Shown one piece after another: positions 52,965 through 62,421 of a stretch of DNA of 64,000 bases (the first letter of the stretch is position 1; the number at the start of each line of letters is the position of its first letter). Location: NCBI RefSeq assembly GCF_006874475.1, contig NZ_VIRM01000004.1:1-64000 (forward strand). The letters are read 5' to 3'. Position numbers and translations under genes: made by a program. A model generated the notes under the pieces. It was not told the origin of the DNA and made no database searches. It saw only the letters and a list, made by a program, of their open reading frames with translations. The DNA comes from Microbispora hainanensis. Lineage in GTDB: Bacteria > Actinomycetota > Actinomycetes > Streptosporangiales > Streptosporangiaceae.

Positions 52965-54109
52965 CGCGTGCCGCCCGGGACCGTGACGGGTTGCCGCGCG
53001 GGACGCCAGCCGAGCAGGGGCGCCAGCTCTCGCGCGGCGGAGGTGAGCAGCCGGAGGTGTTCGCCGAACTCGGGCACGCCGGGGACGAAGTTCACCAGCA
53101 GGTCGGTGATCCGGCGCAATGCCGGATCGGCGGCCAGCTCGGCGGCGAGCGCCTGCGGCGGGCCGAGCAGGGCGTGGTCGGCCTCCAGATACTCCTCGAC
53201 GCCGAGAGCCGCGACCTCGCGGCGGGAGGACAGCCAGCTCTGCCAGCGCCGGACGCCGGGCGTGACCAGGCGTACGGCCTCCGCCCGGTCGGGGTGGGGA
53301 TAGACGGCCCTGGAGACCTGCACCCGGGGCGCGCGGCCGGGCTCGGGCCATGCCTCCTCGTGGGCCTCCTCGTGGCCCTCCTCCTGGCCCTCCTCCTGGG
53401 CCTCCTCGTGGGCCGCGCGGTAGGCCGCGATCCACTCGGCCTGCTGCCGCTGCGCCTCGCGTACGGTGCCGCCGCGCCAGGCGGTGGCGCGGGAGAGCTG
53501 CAGCCCGTCACCGGCGCGTCCGGCGGCGGCCGCCGCCGCGTGCGCCAGTCCGGGATCACCGGTGGTGGCCTGCCACAGCCGCCGCCGCAGTCCGGCCGCG
53601 GGCGGGTGGAGCACCTCGCCGAGGCTGTTGAGCGTCGTTCCCTCCAGCACCTCGTGCAGCCGCGCCACCGAGGCGTCGAAGAGCCGGTGCCGGTCGGCCA
53701 GATCTTTCCCGAACGCCTCCCAGGCGCCCGGGAAGGGACCCGAACCCACGCCCAGTTCGAGACGGCCGCCGCTGAGTTCGTCGAGCGTCGCCGCGTCCTC
53801 GGCGGTCTTGAGAGGGTCCTCCAGCGGGAGCACCAGCACGCCGGTGCCCAGCCGGATGCGCGTGGTGTGCTCGGCGATCGCGGCGAGCACGACCAGGGGG
53901 GCGGAAACGTGCTCGTTGCCCTGGCGGAAGTGCCGCTGGATGACCCATCCCGAGTCGTAGCCCAGTTCCTCGGCGGCCACGAACAGGTCGATCGCCTCAC
54001 GGTAGGCCCGGCCCGGCGGCAGGTCGCCGTCGAGGTGCAGCAGGAAGCCCAGGCGGAAGGGCCGGCCGTCGTCGACGCCGGCCCCGATCGTCGTGGTGAG
54101 GTCGCCCAT
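52961..54109 (-). CDS. LLM-class flavin-dependent oxidoreductase
   Basis: Luciferase-like protein of 382 residues: [60 protein letters not shown] and [20 protein letters not shown]. It is closer to bacterial luciferase/alkanal types than to DszA. An inserted Glu-rich stretch ([20 protein letters not shown], about 234-253) made of 12-base DNA repeats is not typical and probably forms an exposed loop. ATG start, one base after the aldo/keto reductase stop. Substrate unknown; operon partner of other flavin monooxygenases. Confidence 0.87.
   Translation of the reverse strand: MGDLTTTIGAGVDDGRPFRLGFLLHLDGDLPPGRAYREAIDLFVAAEELGYDSGWVIQRHFRQGNEHVSAPLVVLAAIAEHTTRIRLGTGVLVLPLEDPLKTAEDAATLDELSGGRLELGVGSGPFPGAWEAFGKDLADRHRLFDASVARLHEVLEGTTLNSLGEVLHPPAAGLRRRLWQATTGDPGLAHAAAAAAGRAGDGLQLSRATAWRGGTVREAQRQQAEWIAAYRAAHEEAQEEGQEEGHEEAHEEAWPEPGRAPRVQVSRAVYPHPDRAEAVRLVTPGVRRWQSWLSSRREVAALGVEEYLEADHALLGPPQALAAELAADPALRRITDLLVNFVPGVPEFGEHLRLLTSAARELAPLLGWRPARQPVTVPGGTR
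53352..53411. repeat. 12-base tandem repeat in LLM oxidoreductase
   Basis: Five copies of GCCTCCTCGTGG/CCCTCCTCCTGG, encoding Glu-Glu-Ala/Gly-His/Gln repeats on the minus strand. Confidence 0.9.
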
Positions 54110-54110
54110 G

Positions 54111-55142
54111 TCAGAGCCTCAGTCCTGTTCCGTGCACGCCGTGCTCGTCGAGCAGCGCCAGCTCCTCCTCGGTGAGCGGCGGGAAGCCGAGCGCCTTGAC
54201 GTTGTGGTCGAGCTGCGCGGTCGAGCTGGCTCCGATGAGCGCCGAGGTCACCTGCGGCTGCCGCAGCACCCACTGCAGCGCGAGCTGCGCGAGCGACTGA
54301 CCGCGCTTCCTGGCGATGTCGTCGAGCGCGGCGGCCCGCCGCCGGTAGGTGCCGTCGATGACGTCGGGCGACAGGAACGCGCTGTTGCCGGCTCGCGCGT
54401 CCGCGGGGATGCCGGCGAGGTACTTGTCCGTGAGCAGCCCCTGGGCCAGGGGCGAGTAGACGACGAGACCGAACCCGTCCTCGGCGGCCAGCTTGAGCAG
54501 GCCGTTGAGCTCGGGGCGGCGGTCGAAGATCGAGTAGCGCGGCTGGTGGACCAGCAGCGGCACCCCCGCCCGGCGCAGCAGCTCGGCGGCCTCGCGAGCC
54601 CGCTCCGGGGCGTAGTTCGAGATGCCCACGTAGAGCGCCTTGCCCTGCTGCACGGCGCTGACGAGGGCGCCGACGGTCTCCTCCAGCGGCGTCGCCGGGT
54701 CGGGGCTGTGGCTGTAGAAGATGTCGACGTGGTCGGTCCCCAGGTCGCGCAGGCTGTGCTCAAGCGATGTGAGCAGCGACTTGCGCGAGCCGCCCTTCAG
54801 GTAGGGGCTGGGGCCGATCGGGTTGCCGGCCTTGGTCGAAAGGACCAGCTCGTCCCGGTACGGCGCGAGCTCCCGCCTGAGCAGCGTCCCGAAGAACTTC
54901 TGCGCGGCCCGGTGCGGCGGGCCGTACCTGTCGGCGTTGTCGAAATGGGTGATGCCCAGGTCGAAGGCGTGCAGCACGATCTCGCGCTGGGTCTCGTACG
55001 GGCGGTCGAGACCGAAGTTCTGCCACAGGCCGAAGGAGATGGCCGGCAGGTCGAGACCGGAGTTCCCGGCACGCCGGTATTCCACCTTCTCGTAGCGGTC
55101 CTCGGCCGCCGCGTAGGTCGTGTCGTAAGCGCCGTAGCTCAA
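54111..55142 (-). CDS. Aldo/keto reductase (YghZ-like)
   Basis: NADPH-dependent reductase of 343 residues. The catalytic tetrad is visible: Asp and Tyr in [12 protein letters not shown], Lys in [10 protein letters not shown], His in [11 protein letters not shown]; the cofactor end has [31 protein letters not shown] is the GxAExxxG-type segment of the L-glyceraldehyde-3-phosphate reductase group. Start is TTG at 55142 with AAAGGG seven bases upstream. It would reduce aldehydes or ketones released by the monooxygenases of the operon. Confidence 0.9.
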   Translation of the reverse strand: MSYGAYDTTYAAAEDRYEKVEYRRAGNSGLDLPAISFGLWQNFGLDRPYETQREIVLHAFDLGITHFDNADRYGPPHRAAQKFFGTLLRRELAPYRDELVLSTKAGNPIGPSPYLKGGSRKSLLTSLEHSLRDLGTDHVDIFYSHSPDPATPLEETVGALVSAVQQGKALYVGISNYAPERAREAAELLRRAGVPLLVHQPRYSIFDRRPELNGLLKLAAEDGFGLVVYSPLAQGLLTDKYLAGIPADARAGNSAFLSPDVIDGTYRRRAAALDDIARKRGQSLAQLALQWVLRQPQVTSALIGASSTAQLDHNVKALGFPPLTEEELALLDEHGVHGTGLRL

Positions 55143-55192
55143 GTCGATGCCCTTTCTCAGTGGTCGCCGGTTTTCCACCGGTCGCCGGTTTC

Positions 55193-56245
55193 TCAGTGGT
55201 CGCCGGTGGTGCCGTGCGCGCGGGCGCGGCGGAGCGCGGACGGCTGCAGAGACGGGGTGTCGCCGCCGGTGTCGCGCTCGACGAAGTGGGTGCCCGGGGC
55301 GACGATCTCGTCGATCCGGTCGAGGACGTCCTCGCTCAGCTCGACGGTGGCCGCCTTGAGGTAGGCGTCCAGATGCTCGATCGTGCGTGGGCCGATGATC
55401 ACACTGCTCACCGCGGGGTGGTTGAGCGCGAACGCCAGGGCCAGGTCGACCAGCGTGAGGCCGCTGTCCTCGGCGAGCCGGGCCAGTGCGTCGGCGGCGG
55501 CGAGCTTGCGCCGGTTGCGTTCGAGGGTGACGTCGAACCTGCCGGGGATGAGGCCGGCGCGCGCCGACTCCGGCTGCTCGCCGCCGACGCGATACTTGCC
55601 CGACAGCCAGCCCGCGGCCAGCGGGCCGTACGTCAGAACCCCGATGCCGTACGTGCGCGCGACGGGGAAGACCTCGCGCTCGGCGCCGCGGACGAGCAGC
55701 GAGTACGGCGACTGCTCGGTGTGCGGGGCGACGAGCCCGTGCCGGTCGGCCAGCCACTGCGCCTCGACGAGCCGGTGCGCGGGGAAGACCGAGGTGCCGT
55801 AGTAGAGGATCTTGCCCTGGCGGACCAGGTCGTCGAGCGTGCGCAGCGTCTCCAGCAGGTCGGTGCGCGGGTCGGGCCGGTGCGCCTGGTAGAGGTCGAT
55901 GTGGTCGGTGCCGAGCCGGCGCAGGCTGTCCTCCACCGCGCGGACGATCCAGCGGCGCGAGTTGCCCGCGTGCCGGGGGTCGTCCCCGATCTGCCCGTGG
56001 AACTTGGTGGCGAGGAAGACCTCGTCGCGGCGGCCCTTGACGGCCTTGCCGACGATCTCCTCCGACACGCCCTGGGCGTAGACGTCGGCGGTGTCGACGG
56101 CAGTGATTCCGGCGTCGAGGGCGGCCCGGATGATTCTCGTGCTCTCGGCCTCCTCCTGCCACCGGCCGAAGTTCATCGTGCCGAGCGTGAGCGGGCTGAC
56201 CAGGACGCCGGTGCGTCCGAGCGTCCGGGTGGCCTTGTCGGTCAT
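55193..56245 (-). CDS. Aldo/keto reductase
   Basis: Reductase of 350 residues. Tetrad: VDTADVYAQGVSEEIVG (Asp, Tyr), FLATKFHGQIG (Lys), HIDLYQAHRPDP (His); cofactor binding in SSVIIGPRTIEHLDAYL. It is clearly different from the second aldo/keto reductase directly downstream (50-base gap) and belongs to the YajO/Tas-like group. The last 20 residues (SLQPSALRRARAHGTTGDH) are an unusual tail. Probably handles a different carbonyl product of the same pathway. Confidence 0.9.
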   Translation of the reverse strand: MTDKATRTLGRTGVLVSPLTLGTMNFGRWQEEAESTRIIRAALDAGITAVDTADVYAQGVSEEIVGKAVKGRRDEVFLATKFHGQIGDDPRHAGNSRRWIVRAVEDSLRRLGTDHIDLYQAHRPDPRTDLLETLRTLDDLVRQGKILYYGTSVFPAHRLVEAQWLADRHGLVAPHTEQSPYSLLVRGAEREVFPVARTYGIGVLTYGPLAAGWLSGKYRVGGEQPESARAGLIPGRFDVTLERNRRKLAAADALARLAEDSGLTLVDLALAFALNHPAVSSVIIGPRTIEHLDAYLKAATVELSEDVLDRIDEIVAPGTHFVERDTGGDTPSLQPSALRRARAHGTTGDH

Positions 56246-56261
56246 GGTGTCCTCTCGGTGT

Positions 56262-57491
56262 TCAGAAGAGCCCGCTCGTCGGCGGTTCCTCTCCGGTCAG
56301 GTGGTAGGCGCCCGCCACGGCCGCCTTCCACTGGCGGGGGTTGTGGTTGGCGACCGTGCGGGCGTTGCGCCAGTGGCGGTCGAAGCCGAGGTCGCGGTTG
56401 GTGATCGAGCCGCCCGCGACGTCGAAGAGCAGTTCGGCGGCCCGCAGGGCGGACTCGATGGCGATCACACCGGTCTGCGCCACGGTGACGGCGGCCTCCG
56501 CGCCCGCCGCACGCGCCCGGGAACCGGTCAGGCCGCGCACCCCGTGCACGACCTCGGCCGCGAACAGCACCGCGGAACGGGCCGCCTGGGCCCGGGCGGC
56601 GATCTCGCCGACGGTCTGACGCACGTAGGGGTCGTCGACGCTCCTGGCCGCCGTGCTGTGTTTGATGGGCCGGGCCTTCTCCCGGACGAACCAGACCGCG
56701 TCGTCGAGTGCCGCGGCGGCGATGCCCGCCTCGACCGCGGCCAGGTAGAGCTGGGCGAACGCGCCCAGCCACGGGTTGTCGAGCAGGCTGTTGTCGCGGA
56801 CCACGACCTCGTCCTCGTACGCCCGCACGTTCACCAGGCGGGTGGTGCCGCTCGCGGTCAGCCGCTGGCCGACCGCGTCGAAGTCGTCGAGCCGCTCCAC
56901 GCCCTCGCGGTCCACCGGAAGGGTGAAGCCCAGCACGGTGCCCGACTCGTCCTTGGCCAGGCCGGAGAACCACGAGGCGTACAGGCCGCCCGTCGAGTAG
57001 TACTTCTCGCCGTTGATGACGTATCCGCCGCCGTCACGCCGGATGGTGGTGGTGACCGACCCGCTGGCGCCGCCGGTGCGCTCGTTGGAGGTGCCGGCGA
57101 ACAGGTCGCCGTCGCGCAGCCGCCGCAGGGTCGTCTCCCGGCTGGGCAGGTCCGGCCGGCTCGCCACCTGATTGGCGGTGAGGAAGCTGCTGCGCAGCGC
57201 CTGGGCCACGTTGGAGTCGGCGCGGGCGATGGCGATGACGAGGTCGGCCACGTCGCGCACCGACCCGCCCGCGCCGCCGTCCTCCTCGGCGACGCCGATC
57301 AGCGTGATCCGCTCGCGGGCGAGCGCCCGTACGTCGTCGAACGCGTACTGGCGGGTGAGCTCGCGCTCGCGCGCACCCGCGCGCAGGCGCCGCAGGATCG
57401 GGGAGACCGCGGCGCGGATGCCGTCCACGGTGTAGCCGGTGGCGGCGTGGTCTGCGGCGGCGTGGCCCGCGGCGAGCGGCCCGGGGGTCAC
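56262..57491 (-). CDS. DszC/SfnB-like acyl-CoA dehydrogenase-fold monooxygenase
   Basis: Protein of 409 residues with the acyl-CoA dehydrogenase fold but features of flavin monooxygenases of sulfur metabolism (SfnB, DszC): TSNERTGGASGSVTTTIRRD, YVINGEKYYSTGGLYASWF, LVNVRAYEDEVVVRDNSL and NRDLGFDRHWRNARTVANHN. The NARTxxxHNP end is characteristic of DszC-type enzymes, which use FMNH2 and O2 to oxidise sulfur (sulfide to sulfoxide to sulfone). Start overlaps the previous stop by four bases. Supports an organosulfur role for the operon. Confidence 0.88.
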   Translation of the reverse strand: MTPGPLAAGHAAADHAATGYTVDGIRAAVSPILRRLRAGARERELTRQYAFDDVRALARERITLIGVAEEDGGAGGSVRDVADLVIAIARADSNVAQALRSSFLTANQVASRPDLPSRETTLRRLRDGDLFAGTSNERTGGASGSVTTTIRRDGGGYVINGEKYYSTGGLYASWFSGLAKDESGTVLGFTLPVDREGVERLDDFDAVGQRLTASGTTRLVNVRAYEDEVVVRDNSLLDNPWLGAFAQLYLAAVEAGIAAAALDDAVWFVREKARPIKHSTAARSVDDPYVRQTVGEIAARAQAARSAVLFAAEVVHGVRGLTGSRARAAGAEAAVTVAQTGVIAIESALRAAELLFDVAGGSITNRDLGFDRHWRNARTVANHNPRQWKAAVAGAYHLTGEEPPTSGLF

Positions 57492-58534
57492 GCCGCCACC
57501 GCCGCGGGATCGGGCAGGCTCAGCGCGGCCCGCAGCGTGAGCGGGCGCGGAGAGGCAGGCGAACCGGCGGTGTCCGTCAGCAGGGGCGTCAGCGCCCGGA
57601 TCGCGGCGATCACCGCGTCGGCGCCCCCGGTGGGCACCAGCTCGAACCCGTCCAGCCGGTGCTCGCGGGCCCAGTCGCGGAGCTCGCCGGCGAGGGTGGC
57701 GGCCGTCGCGGCGTCGCCGGGGCCGAGGTCGTCCCCGGCGATCTCGACCCGGCCGAGCAGCGCGACCTCCTTCCTGGAGCGGCCGGCTCGCCGCAGTGCC
57801 TCCGTCAGCGCGGCGTCCGCCCCGGCCGCCCGCTCCCGGCCGGCCACGACGACGTCCGCGGACCGCGCGACCGCCGTCACGTCCAGGACGTCCGGGTCGC
57901 CGAGGTCGGCGACGACGACCGGGCGTCCCTGCGCCGACGAGGGACCGTCAAGCGGCCCGGCGACCCGGTAGAAGGCCCCCTCGTGGTCGACGGGCCGGAC
58001 GAGGGCGTCGTCGACCACGACGCCGGCCTCCTGGTCGCCGATCAGCGCCGCGCGCGGGAACGACTCCCACAGCCGGGTCAGCACGTGGGCGTACTCGCTC
58101 CACCGCGCGGCGGGGCCGGCGGCGTGGGGGCCGGGGGCTGTGGCCTGGCTCACCTCGTCGCTCCCGCCCGCGCGCAGCGCGACACCGGCCAGGCCGCCGG
58201 TCGCCCGGTCGAGGGAGAGCACGCGGCGTGCGGTGTTGTACGGCGCGTTGTGGGTCGTCGGCACCTCGGCGATGTAGCCGAGGCCGGCGTGGAGACCGTC
58301 GTGGAGACCGTCGTGGAGGCCGGCGAGGTAGGCCGCCACCACGGTCGGGTCGAGGACGTGGCCCGCGGCCACCCCGTCGAGCAGCCGTATCGCCGCGATC
58401 CCGGCCTCTCGCGCGGCCGCCGCGACGGCGGCGGCTCCGGTGAGCGGCACCGGCACCGGTCCCCGCGCCGGTCCTGCGGCGGGCGGGGCGGCCGGTTCAC
58501 CGACCGCGAGAGCGAGCTGGATGACTGGACTCAT
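57488..58534 (-). CDS. Divergent LLM (luciferase-like) protein
   Basis: Protein of 348 residues; only the central part is clearly luciferase-like: YIAEVPTTHNAPYNTARRVL, HVLTRLWESFPRAALIGDQE, RPVDHEGAFYRVAGPLDGPS, QGRPVVVADLGDPDVLDVTA. N-terminal strands are Ala-rich and the usual substrate and FMN motifs are weaker, so it may bind flavin poorly or be specialised. GLHDGLHDGLHAGL is a small internal repeat. It is a paralogue of the DszA-type genes of the operon. ATG at 58534 follows a 92-base gap filled with repeats. Confidence 0.8.
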   Translation of the reverse strand: MSPVIQLALAVGEPAAPPAAGPARGPVPVPLTGAAAVAAAAREAGIAAIRLLDGVAAGHVLDPTVVAAYLAGLHDGLHDGLHAGLGYIAEVPTTHNAPYNTARRVLSLDRATGGLAGVALRAGGSDEVSQATAPGPHAAGPAARWSEYAHVLTRLWESFPRAALIGDQEAGVVVDDALVRPVDHEGAFYRVAGPLDGPSSAQGRPVVVADLGDPDVLDVTAVARSADVVVAGRERAAGADAALTEALRRAGRSRKEVALLGRVEIAGDDLGPGDAATAATLAGELRDWAREHRLDGFELVPTGGADAVIAAIRALTPLLTDTAGSPASPRPLTLRAALSLPDPAAVAA

Positions 58535-58570
58535 GACAAGACCGCTTTCGGTTGTGGGACGGGACGTCGC

Positions 58571-58630
58571 GGGCCGTTCACAGGGCCGTTCACAGGGCCG
58601 TTCACAGGGCCGTTCACAGGGCCGTTCACA
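58571..58630. repeat. 12-base tandem repeat between two LLM genes
   Basis: Five identical copies of GGGCCGTTCACA and part of a sixth. The first copies on the minus strand include the stop codon of the upstream LLM gene; the remainder is intergenic. Confidence 0.95.
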
Positions 58631-59864
58631 GGGCCGGCTCTAGTGGGCGGAGCTCGTACGGCCCGGCGTCGGGGAGGCCGAGCCCGAGGTGGTCGCGGAG
58701 GGTCGTCCCCTCGTAGTCGGTGCGGAACAGGCCGCGCCGCCGCAGCTCGGGCACCACGTGGCCGGCGAAGTCGTCGAATCCCGACGGAAGCACGTCGGGC
58801 ATCACGTTGAAGCCGTCCGCCGCGCCCGTGCGGAACCACAGCTCGATGTCGTCGGCGATCTGCTCCGGCGTCCCCACGACGATCCGGTGACCGCCGCCGC
58901 CGGAGAGCTTCTTCAGCAGCCGGCCGAGCGTCGGCCGTTCCGTTTCGATGATCGCCTTGACCATCCGGTAGAAGGTCTGGGAACCACCGGCCTCGTCGGG
59001 GGCGACGAGCAGCTCGGGCGGGATCGGCTCGTCGTCGGACAAACCGTCCAGGGAGATGCCGAGCTGGCCGGCGAGCCGGCCCCGGGCGTACTCGCGGGGG
59101 AGGATCTCGTCCAGCAGCTCGCGCCGGGCCCTCGCCTCGGCCTCGGTGCCGCCCACGACGGTCGACAGCCCGGGCAGGACCACGACGTCCTCGGGCCGCC
59201 GTCCGAACGCGGCCGCGCCCGCGCGGATCTCGGCGCGGAACGCGCGGGCGTGCTCGATGTCCTGGTCGGCGGAGAAGATCACCTCGCCGACGCGGGAGGC
59301 GAGCCTGCGGCCGTCGCTGGAGCCGCCGGCCTGCACCACGACCGGCCGGCCCTGCGAGGAGACGAGCGCGGTGCGGGCCGCCCAGGCGGCGACGACCTGC
59401 TCGGTGAACTCGGCGGCGCGGCGGTAGCGCAGCGCGTGGCCGGGCTCACTCGTGCGGCCGAAGTTGCGCGCTGCCACCGCTCCCGCGGTGGTCACCACGT
59501 TCCAGCCGAAGCGGCCGCCGCTGACGTAGTCGAGGTCGCCGAGACGGCGTGCCAGCTCGACCGGGTCGTTGTAGGACGACGACAGCGTCCCGATCAGGCC
59601 GATCCGCTCGGTCTGCGCGGCGATCCGCGCCAGCACCGTCGTGGGCTCCAGGTTGTTGGCCGTACGGTGCCTGATCTGCGGGTCGAGCGACGGGCCGTCG
59701 GCGAGGAAGACGGCGTCGAGCTTCGCCTGCTCGGCCCTCTTCGCGATCGAGGTGTAGTGCTCGATCGTGTAGCTCGCGGTGCCGTCGGTGCCGGGGAACC
59801 GCCATGAGCCCCCGAAGACGCCCGCGTTGAGGATGTTGACGTTGAGGTGCAGTCGGCGTGACAC
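58626..59864 (-). CDS. LLM flavin monooxygenase, NtaA/DszA family, with internal gap
   Basis: Monooxygenase of 412 residues. Start LHLNVNILNAGVFGGSWRFP; AKLDAVFLADGPSLDPQ, LIGTLSSSYNDPVELARRLG, RFGWNVVTTAGAVAARNFGR, GRPVVVQAGGSSDGRRLASR and GAADGFNVMPDVLPSGFDDF are typical. Unlike the homologue at 51.6-53.0 kb, the segment between the helix EQVVAAW and QGRPVVVQAG is only about ten residues; about 45 residues carrying the D-x-x-SGR-x-x-D-P...DHEGxxFxVxGPL region are missing. The frame is intact, so this is an in-frame deletion or a distinct subtype. First enzyme after the ABC transporter genes. Confidence 0.88.
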   Translation of the reverse strand: MSRRLHLNVNILNAGVFGGSWRFPGTDGTASYTIEHYTSIAKRAEQAKLDAVFLADGPSLDPQIRHRTANNLEPTTVLARIAAQTERIGLIGTLSSSYNDPVELARRLGDLDYVSGGRFGWNVVTTAGAVAARNFGRTSEPGHALRYRRAAEFTEQVVAAWAARTALVSSQGRPVVVQAGGSSDGRRLASRVGEVIFSADQDIEHARAFRAEIRAGAAAFGRRPEDVVVLPGLSTVVGGTEAEARARRELLDEILPREYARGRLAGQLGISLDGLSDDEPIPPELLVAPDEAGGSQTFYRMVKAIIETERPTLGRLLKKLSGGGGHRIVVGTPEQIADDIELWFRTGAADGFNVMPDVLPSGFDDFAGHVVPELRRRGLFRTDYEGTTLRDHLGLGLPDAGPYELRPLEPAL

Positions 59865-59874
59865 GGCGATCTCC

Positions 59875-61539
59875 TTAGCGTGCGCCGGCGACGGCGAGCC
59901 CGGCTCCCGGGATCGCCTCCAGCAGTTGCCGGGTGTAGTCGTGCCGCGGTGAGCGGAACACCTGCTCGACCGGGCCGGTCTCGACCACGACGCCGTCCTT
60001 CATCACCGACACGTCGTCGGCGATCAGGCGTACGACGCCGAGGTCGTGGGTCACGAACACGTAGCTGAGGCCATACTCGGCCTGCAGGTCCACCAGCAGT
60101 CGCAGGATCTGGGCCTGGACCGACACGTCCAGCGCGCTCACCGCCTCGTCGAGCACCAGGATCCTGGGGTTGGGCGCCAGCGCCCTGGCGATCGCGACCC
60201 GCTGCCGCTGGCCGCCCGAGAGCTGGCCCGGCAGCCGGTGCAGGTGCTCTTCGTCCAGCGCCACCGCCTTCAGCAGCTCGGTCACCCGGGCCGTCCGCTC
60301 CCGCCTGCCCCGCGCGAGGCCGAAGGCGCGCAGCGGCTCGGCGACGATCTCGCTCACCGTGAACCGCGGGTCGAGGGAGGTGAAGGGGTTCTGGAACACG
60401 AACTGCAGATCCCGGCGGACCTCCCGCAGCCGCCTCCGGGACAGACCGGTCAGCTCCCGGTCGCCCAGGTGCACGGTGCCGCTGTCGGGCGAGGCGAAAC
60501 CGGCCAGGATGCTCGCCAGCGTCGACTTGCCCGCGCCGGACTCACCGACGATGGCGTGCGTGGCGCCCTCGCGTACGACCAGGTCGGCGCCGTCCAGGGC
60601 ACGCAGCTCACGCCGCGGGCCCCGGCCGCGCAGGCGGTAGGTCTTGGTGAGCCCCCGCGCCCGCAGCACCTCACGGCCGGGCAGCGGGCGCGGGCCCGAC
60701 GCCGGCTCCAGCCGCCCGGAGTGCCGGGCGGGCGCCGCGTCGAGCAGCCTGCGGGTGTAGTCGTCGGCCGCGTTCTCCAGCACCCGGCGGACCGGGCCCT
60801 CCTCCACGATCTCGCCGTCGCGCATGACCAGGATCCGGTCGGAGCGGTCGAGCGCGACGCCGAGGTCGTGGGTGACCAGGAGGATGCCGATGCCGAGCTC
60901 CTCGCGCAGCCGCACGAGGTGATCGAGGATGACCTTCTGGACGGTGACGTCGAGCGCGCTGGTGGGCTCGTCGGCCACGATGATCTTCGGTTTGCCCGCC
61001 AGCGCGATCGCGATGAGCGCCCGCTGCTTCATGCCGCCGCTGAGCTCGTGCGGGTAGTGGTGGAACACCCGCTCGGCGTCCTTGAGGCCGGCCGTGCGCA
61101 TGCTGTCCAGCGCGGCCTGCCTGTGCTGCGCGGCGTCGCGGGCCTCGGGCTCGTTGAACCGGACCGCCTCGATCACCTGCCGGCCGATCTTCTTGACCGG
61201 GTTCAGCGACGTGTTGGGGTCCTGGGGGATGAAGCCCACGTAGTTGCCCCGCACCAACGCCATGCGCCGGTCGTTCCAGCCCGTGACGTCGACGCCGGAG
61301 TAGGCGATGGAACCGGCCCGGATCCGCGCGGACTCCGGCAGCAGGCCGAGCGCGCCCTGGACCAGGGTGGTCTTGCCCGAGCCCGACTCGCCGACGAGCG
61401 AGACGAACTCGCCCGGCCCGACGTGCAGGGTGGCGCCGCGTACGGCCGGCGTCCACCGGCGGCGTCCGGCCCGATAGTCGATCACGAGACCGGTGATCCG
61501 CAGCAGCGGGTCCTGCCTGTCCGCATGTGGGTCGGTCAT
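59875..61539 (-). CDS. ABC transporter ATP-binding protein, two fused cassettes (DppD-DppF type)
   Basis: ATPase of 554 residues with two ABC domains. First (about 12-255): Walker A GESGSGKTT, Q-loop FIPQDPNTSLNP, signature LSGGMKQR, IIVADEPTSALD. Second (about 285-545): GESGAGKST, VFQNPFTSLDPR, LSGGQRQR, ILVLDEAVSALD. This is the peptide/nickel importer (PepT) type in one chain. In the second Walker B the usual DEPVSALD reads DEAVSALD (Pro to Ala). ATG at 61539 overlaps the permease stop by four bases. It powers the importer that precedes the monooxygenase genes. Confidence 0.93.
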   Translation of the reverse strand: MTDPHADRQDPLLRITGLVIDYRAGRRRWTPAVRGATLHVGPGEFVSLVGESGSGKTTLVQGALGLLPESARIRAGSIAYSGVDVTGWNDRRMALVRGNYVGFIPQDPNTSLNPVKKIGRQVIEAVRFNEPEARDAAQHRQAALDSMRTAGLKDAERVFHHYPHELSGGMKQRALIAIALAGKPKIIVADEPTSALDVTVQKVILDHLVRLREELGIGILLVTHDLGVALDRSDRILVMRDGEIVEEGPVRRVLENAADDYTRRLLDAAPARHSGRLEPASGPRPLPGREVLRARGLTKTYRLRGRGPRRELRALDGADLVVREGATHAIVGESGAGKSTLASILAGFASPDSGTVHLGDRELTGLSRRRLREVRRDLQFVFQNPFTSLDPRFTVSEIVAEPLRAFGLARGRRERTARVTELLKAVALDEEHLHRLPGQLSGGQRQRVAIARALAPNPRILVLDEAVSALDVSVQAQILRLLVDLQAEYGLSYVFVTHDLGVVRLIADDVSVMKDGVVVETGPVEQVFRSPRHDYTRQLLEAIPGAGLAVAGAR

Positions 61540-62411
61540 CGGCGGTGGTCCTTCCGGTAGGAGGTGCTGATGCGGTGGGTGGCGATGACGACGACGGCGA
61601 GCGCCGCGCCCGGCAGGATCGAGGCCCAGGGATGGACCGCCACGTAGTCGCGGCCCTCGGCCACCAGCAGCCCCCACTCCGGCTGCGGCGGAGGTGCGCC
61701 GTAGCCGAGGAAGCCGAGCGAGGCGACGGCGAGCACGGCCGTGCCGATCTCCAGCGCCGCCAGCGCGATCACCGAGCTGAGCGAGTTGGGGACGACGTGC
61801 CGGAGCATCACGCCCAGCCGGCCCACGCCGAGGCCGTACGCCGCCTTGACGTAGTCCTGGGTCACGACCGCGAGCACCTGGGCTCTCATCACCCGCGCGA
61901 ACGACGCGATGGAGGAGATGCCCACCGCCAGGGCGATGTTCTGCGTGGAGTAGCCGAGGACCGAGACCACGACCATGGCGAGCAGCAGGCTGGGGATCGC
62001 CAGGAACACGTCGATCACCCGCATGACGGCGGTGTCGACGATTCCTCCGGCGAAGCCGGCGATCAGCCCCACGAGGGTGCCGACGCCGAAGGCGATGAGG
62101 ACGGCGAGCAGGGTCGCGGTCAGGGTCGTCTGCGCCCCGTACACGCTGCGGGCGAACAGGTCGCGGCCCAGCCGGTCGGTGCCGAACCAGTGTTCGGCGC
62201 TCGGCGGCAGGAAGCTCGCGGACGCGTCGCCCGCGTAGGGGCCGTACGAGGTGAACAGGCCGGGGGCGACCGCCCAGCCGATCACGACCAGCACGACGAG
62301 CCAGGAGGCCACGAGGATCGGCTGCCGCGTGAGCTCGCCGAGGCGCCCGGCGATCGGGCGGGCGAAGCCGGCCCGGCGGCCCGCCGCGAGCGCGTCGAGT
62401 TCGACGGTCAT
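61536..62411 (-). CDS. ABC transporter permease (DppC type)
   Basis: Inner-membrane permease of 291 residues with six helices. The N-terminal OppC-type region has WLVVLVVIGWAVAPGLFTSY and EHWFGTDRLGRDLFARSVYG, diagnostic for DppC/OppC; the EAA loop is YVKAAYGLGVGRLGVMLRHV. ATG at 62411 with GAGGAG six bases upstream; GTG at 62414 is an alternative. Operon member. Confidence 0.93.
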   Translation of the reverse strand: MTVELDALAAGRRAGFARPIAGRLGELTRQPILVASWLVVLVVIGWAVAPGLFTSYGPYAGDASASFLPPSAEHWFGTDRLGRDLFARSVYGAQTTLTATLLAVLIAFGVGTLVGLIAGFAGGIVDTAVMRVIDVFLAIPSLLLAMVVVSVLGYSTQNIALAVGISSIASFARVMRAQVLAVVTQDYVKAAYGLGVGRLGVMLRHVVPNSLSSVIALAALEIGTAVLAVASLGFLGYGAPPPQPEWGLLVAEGRDYVAVHPWASILPGAALAVVVIATHRISTSYRKDHRR

Positions 62412-62421
62412 CACCTCCTCC

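Noticed and set aside
55143-56162. Extended frame that would fuse two aldo/keto reductases into one 683-residue protein
   Set aside because: The extension is a frame shadow of the upstream reductase; each reductase has its own start and full tetrad.
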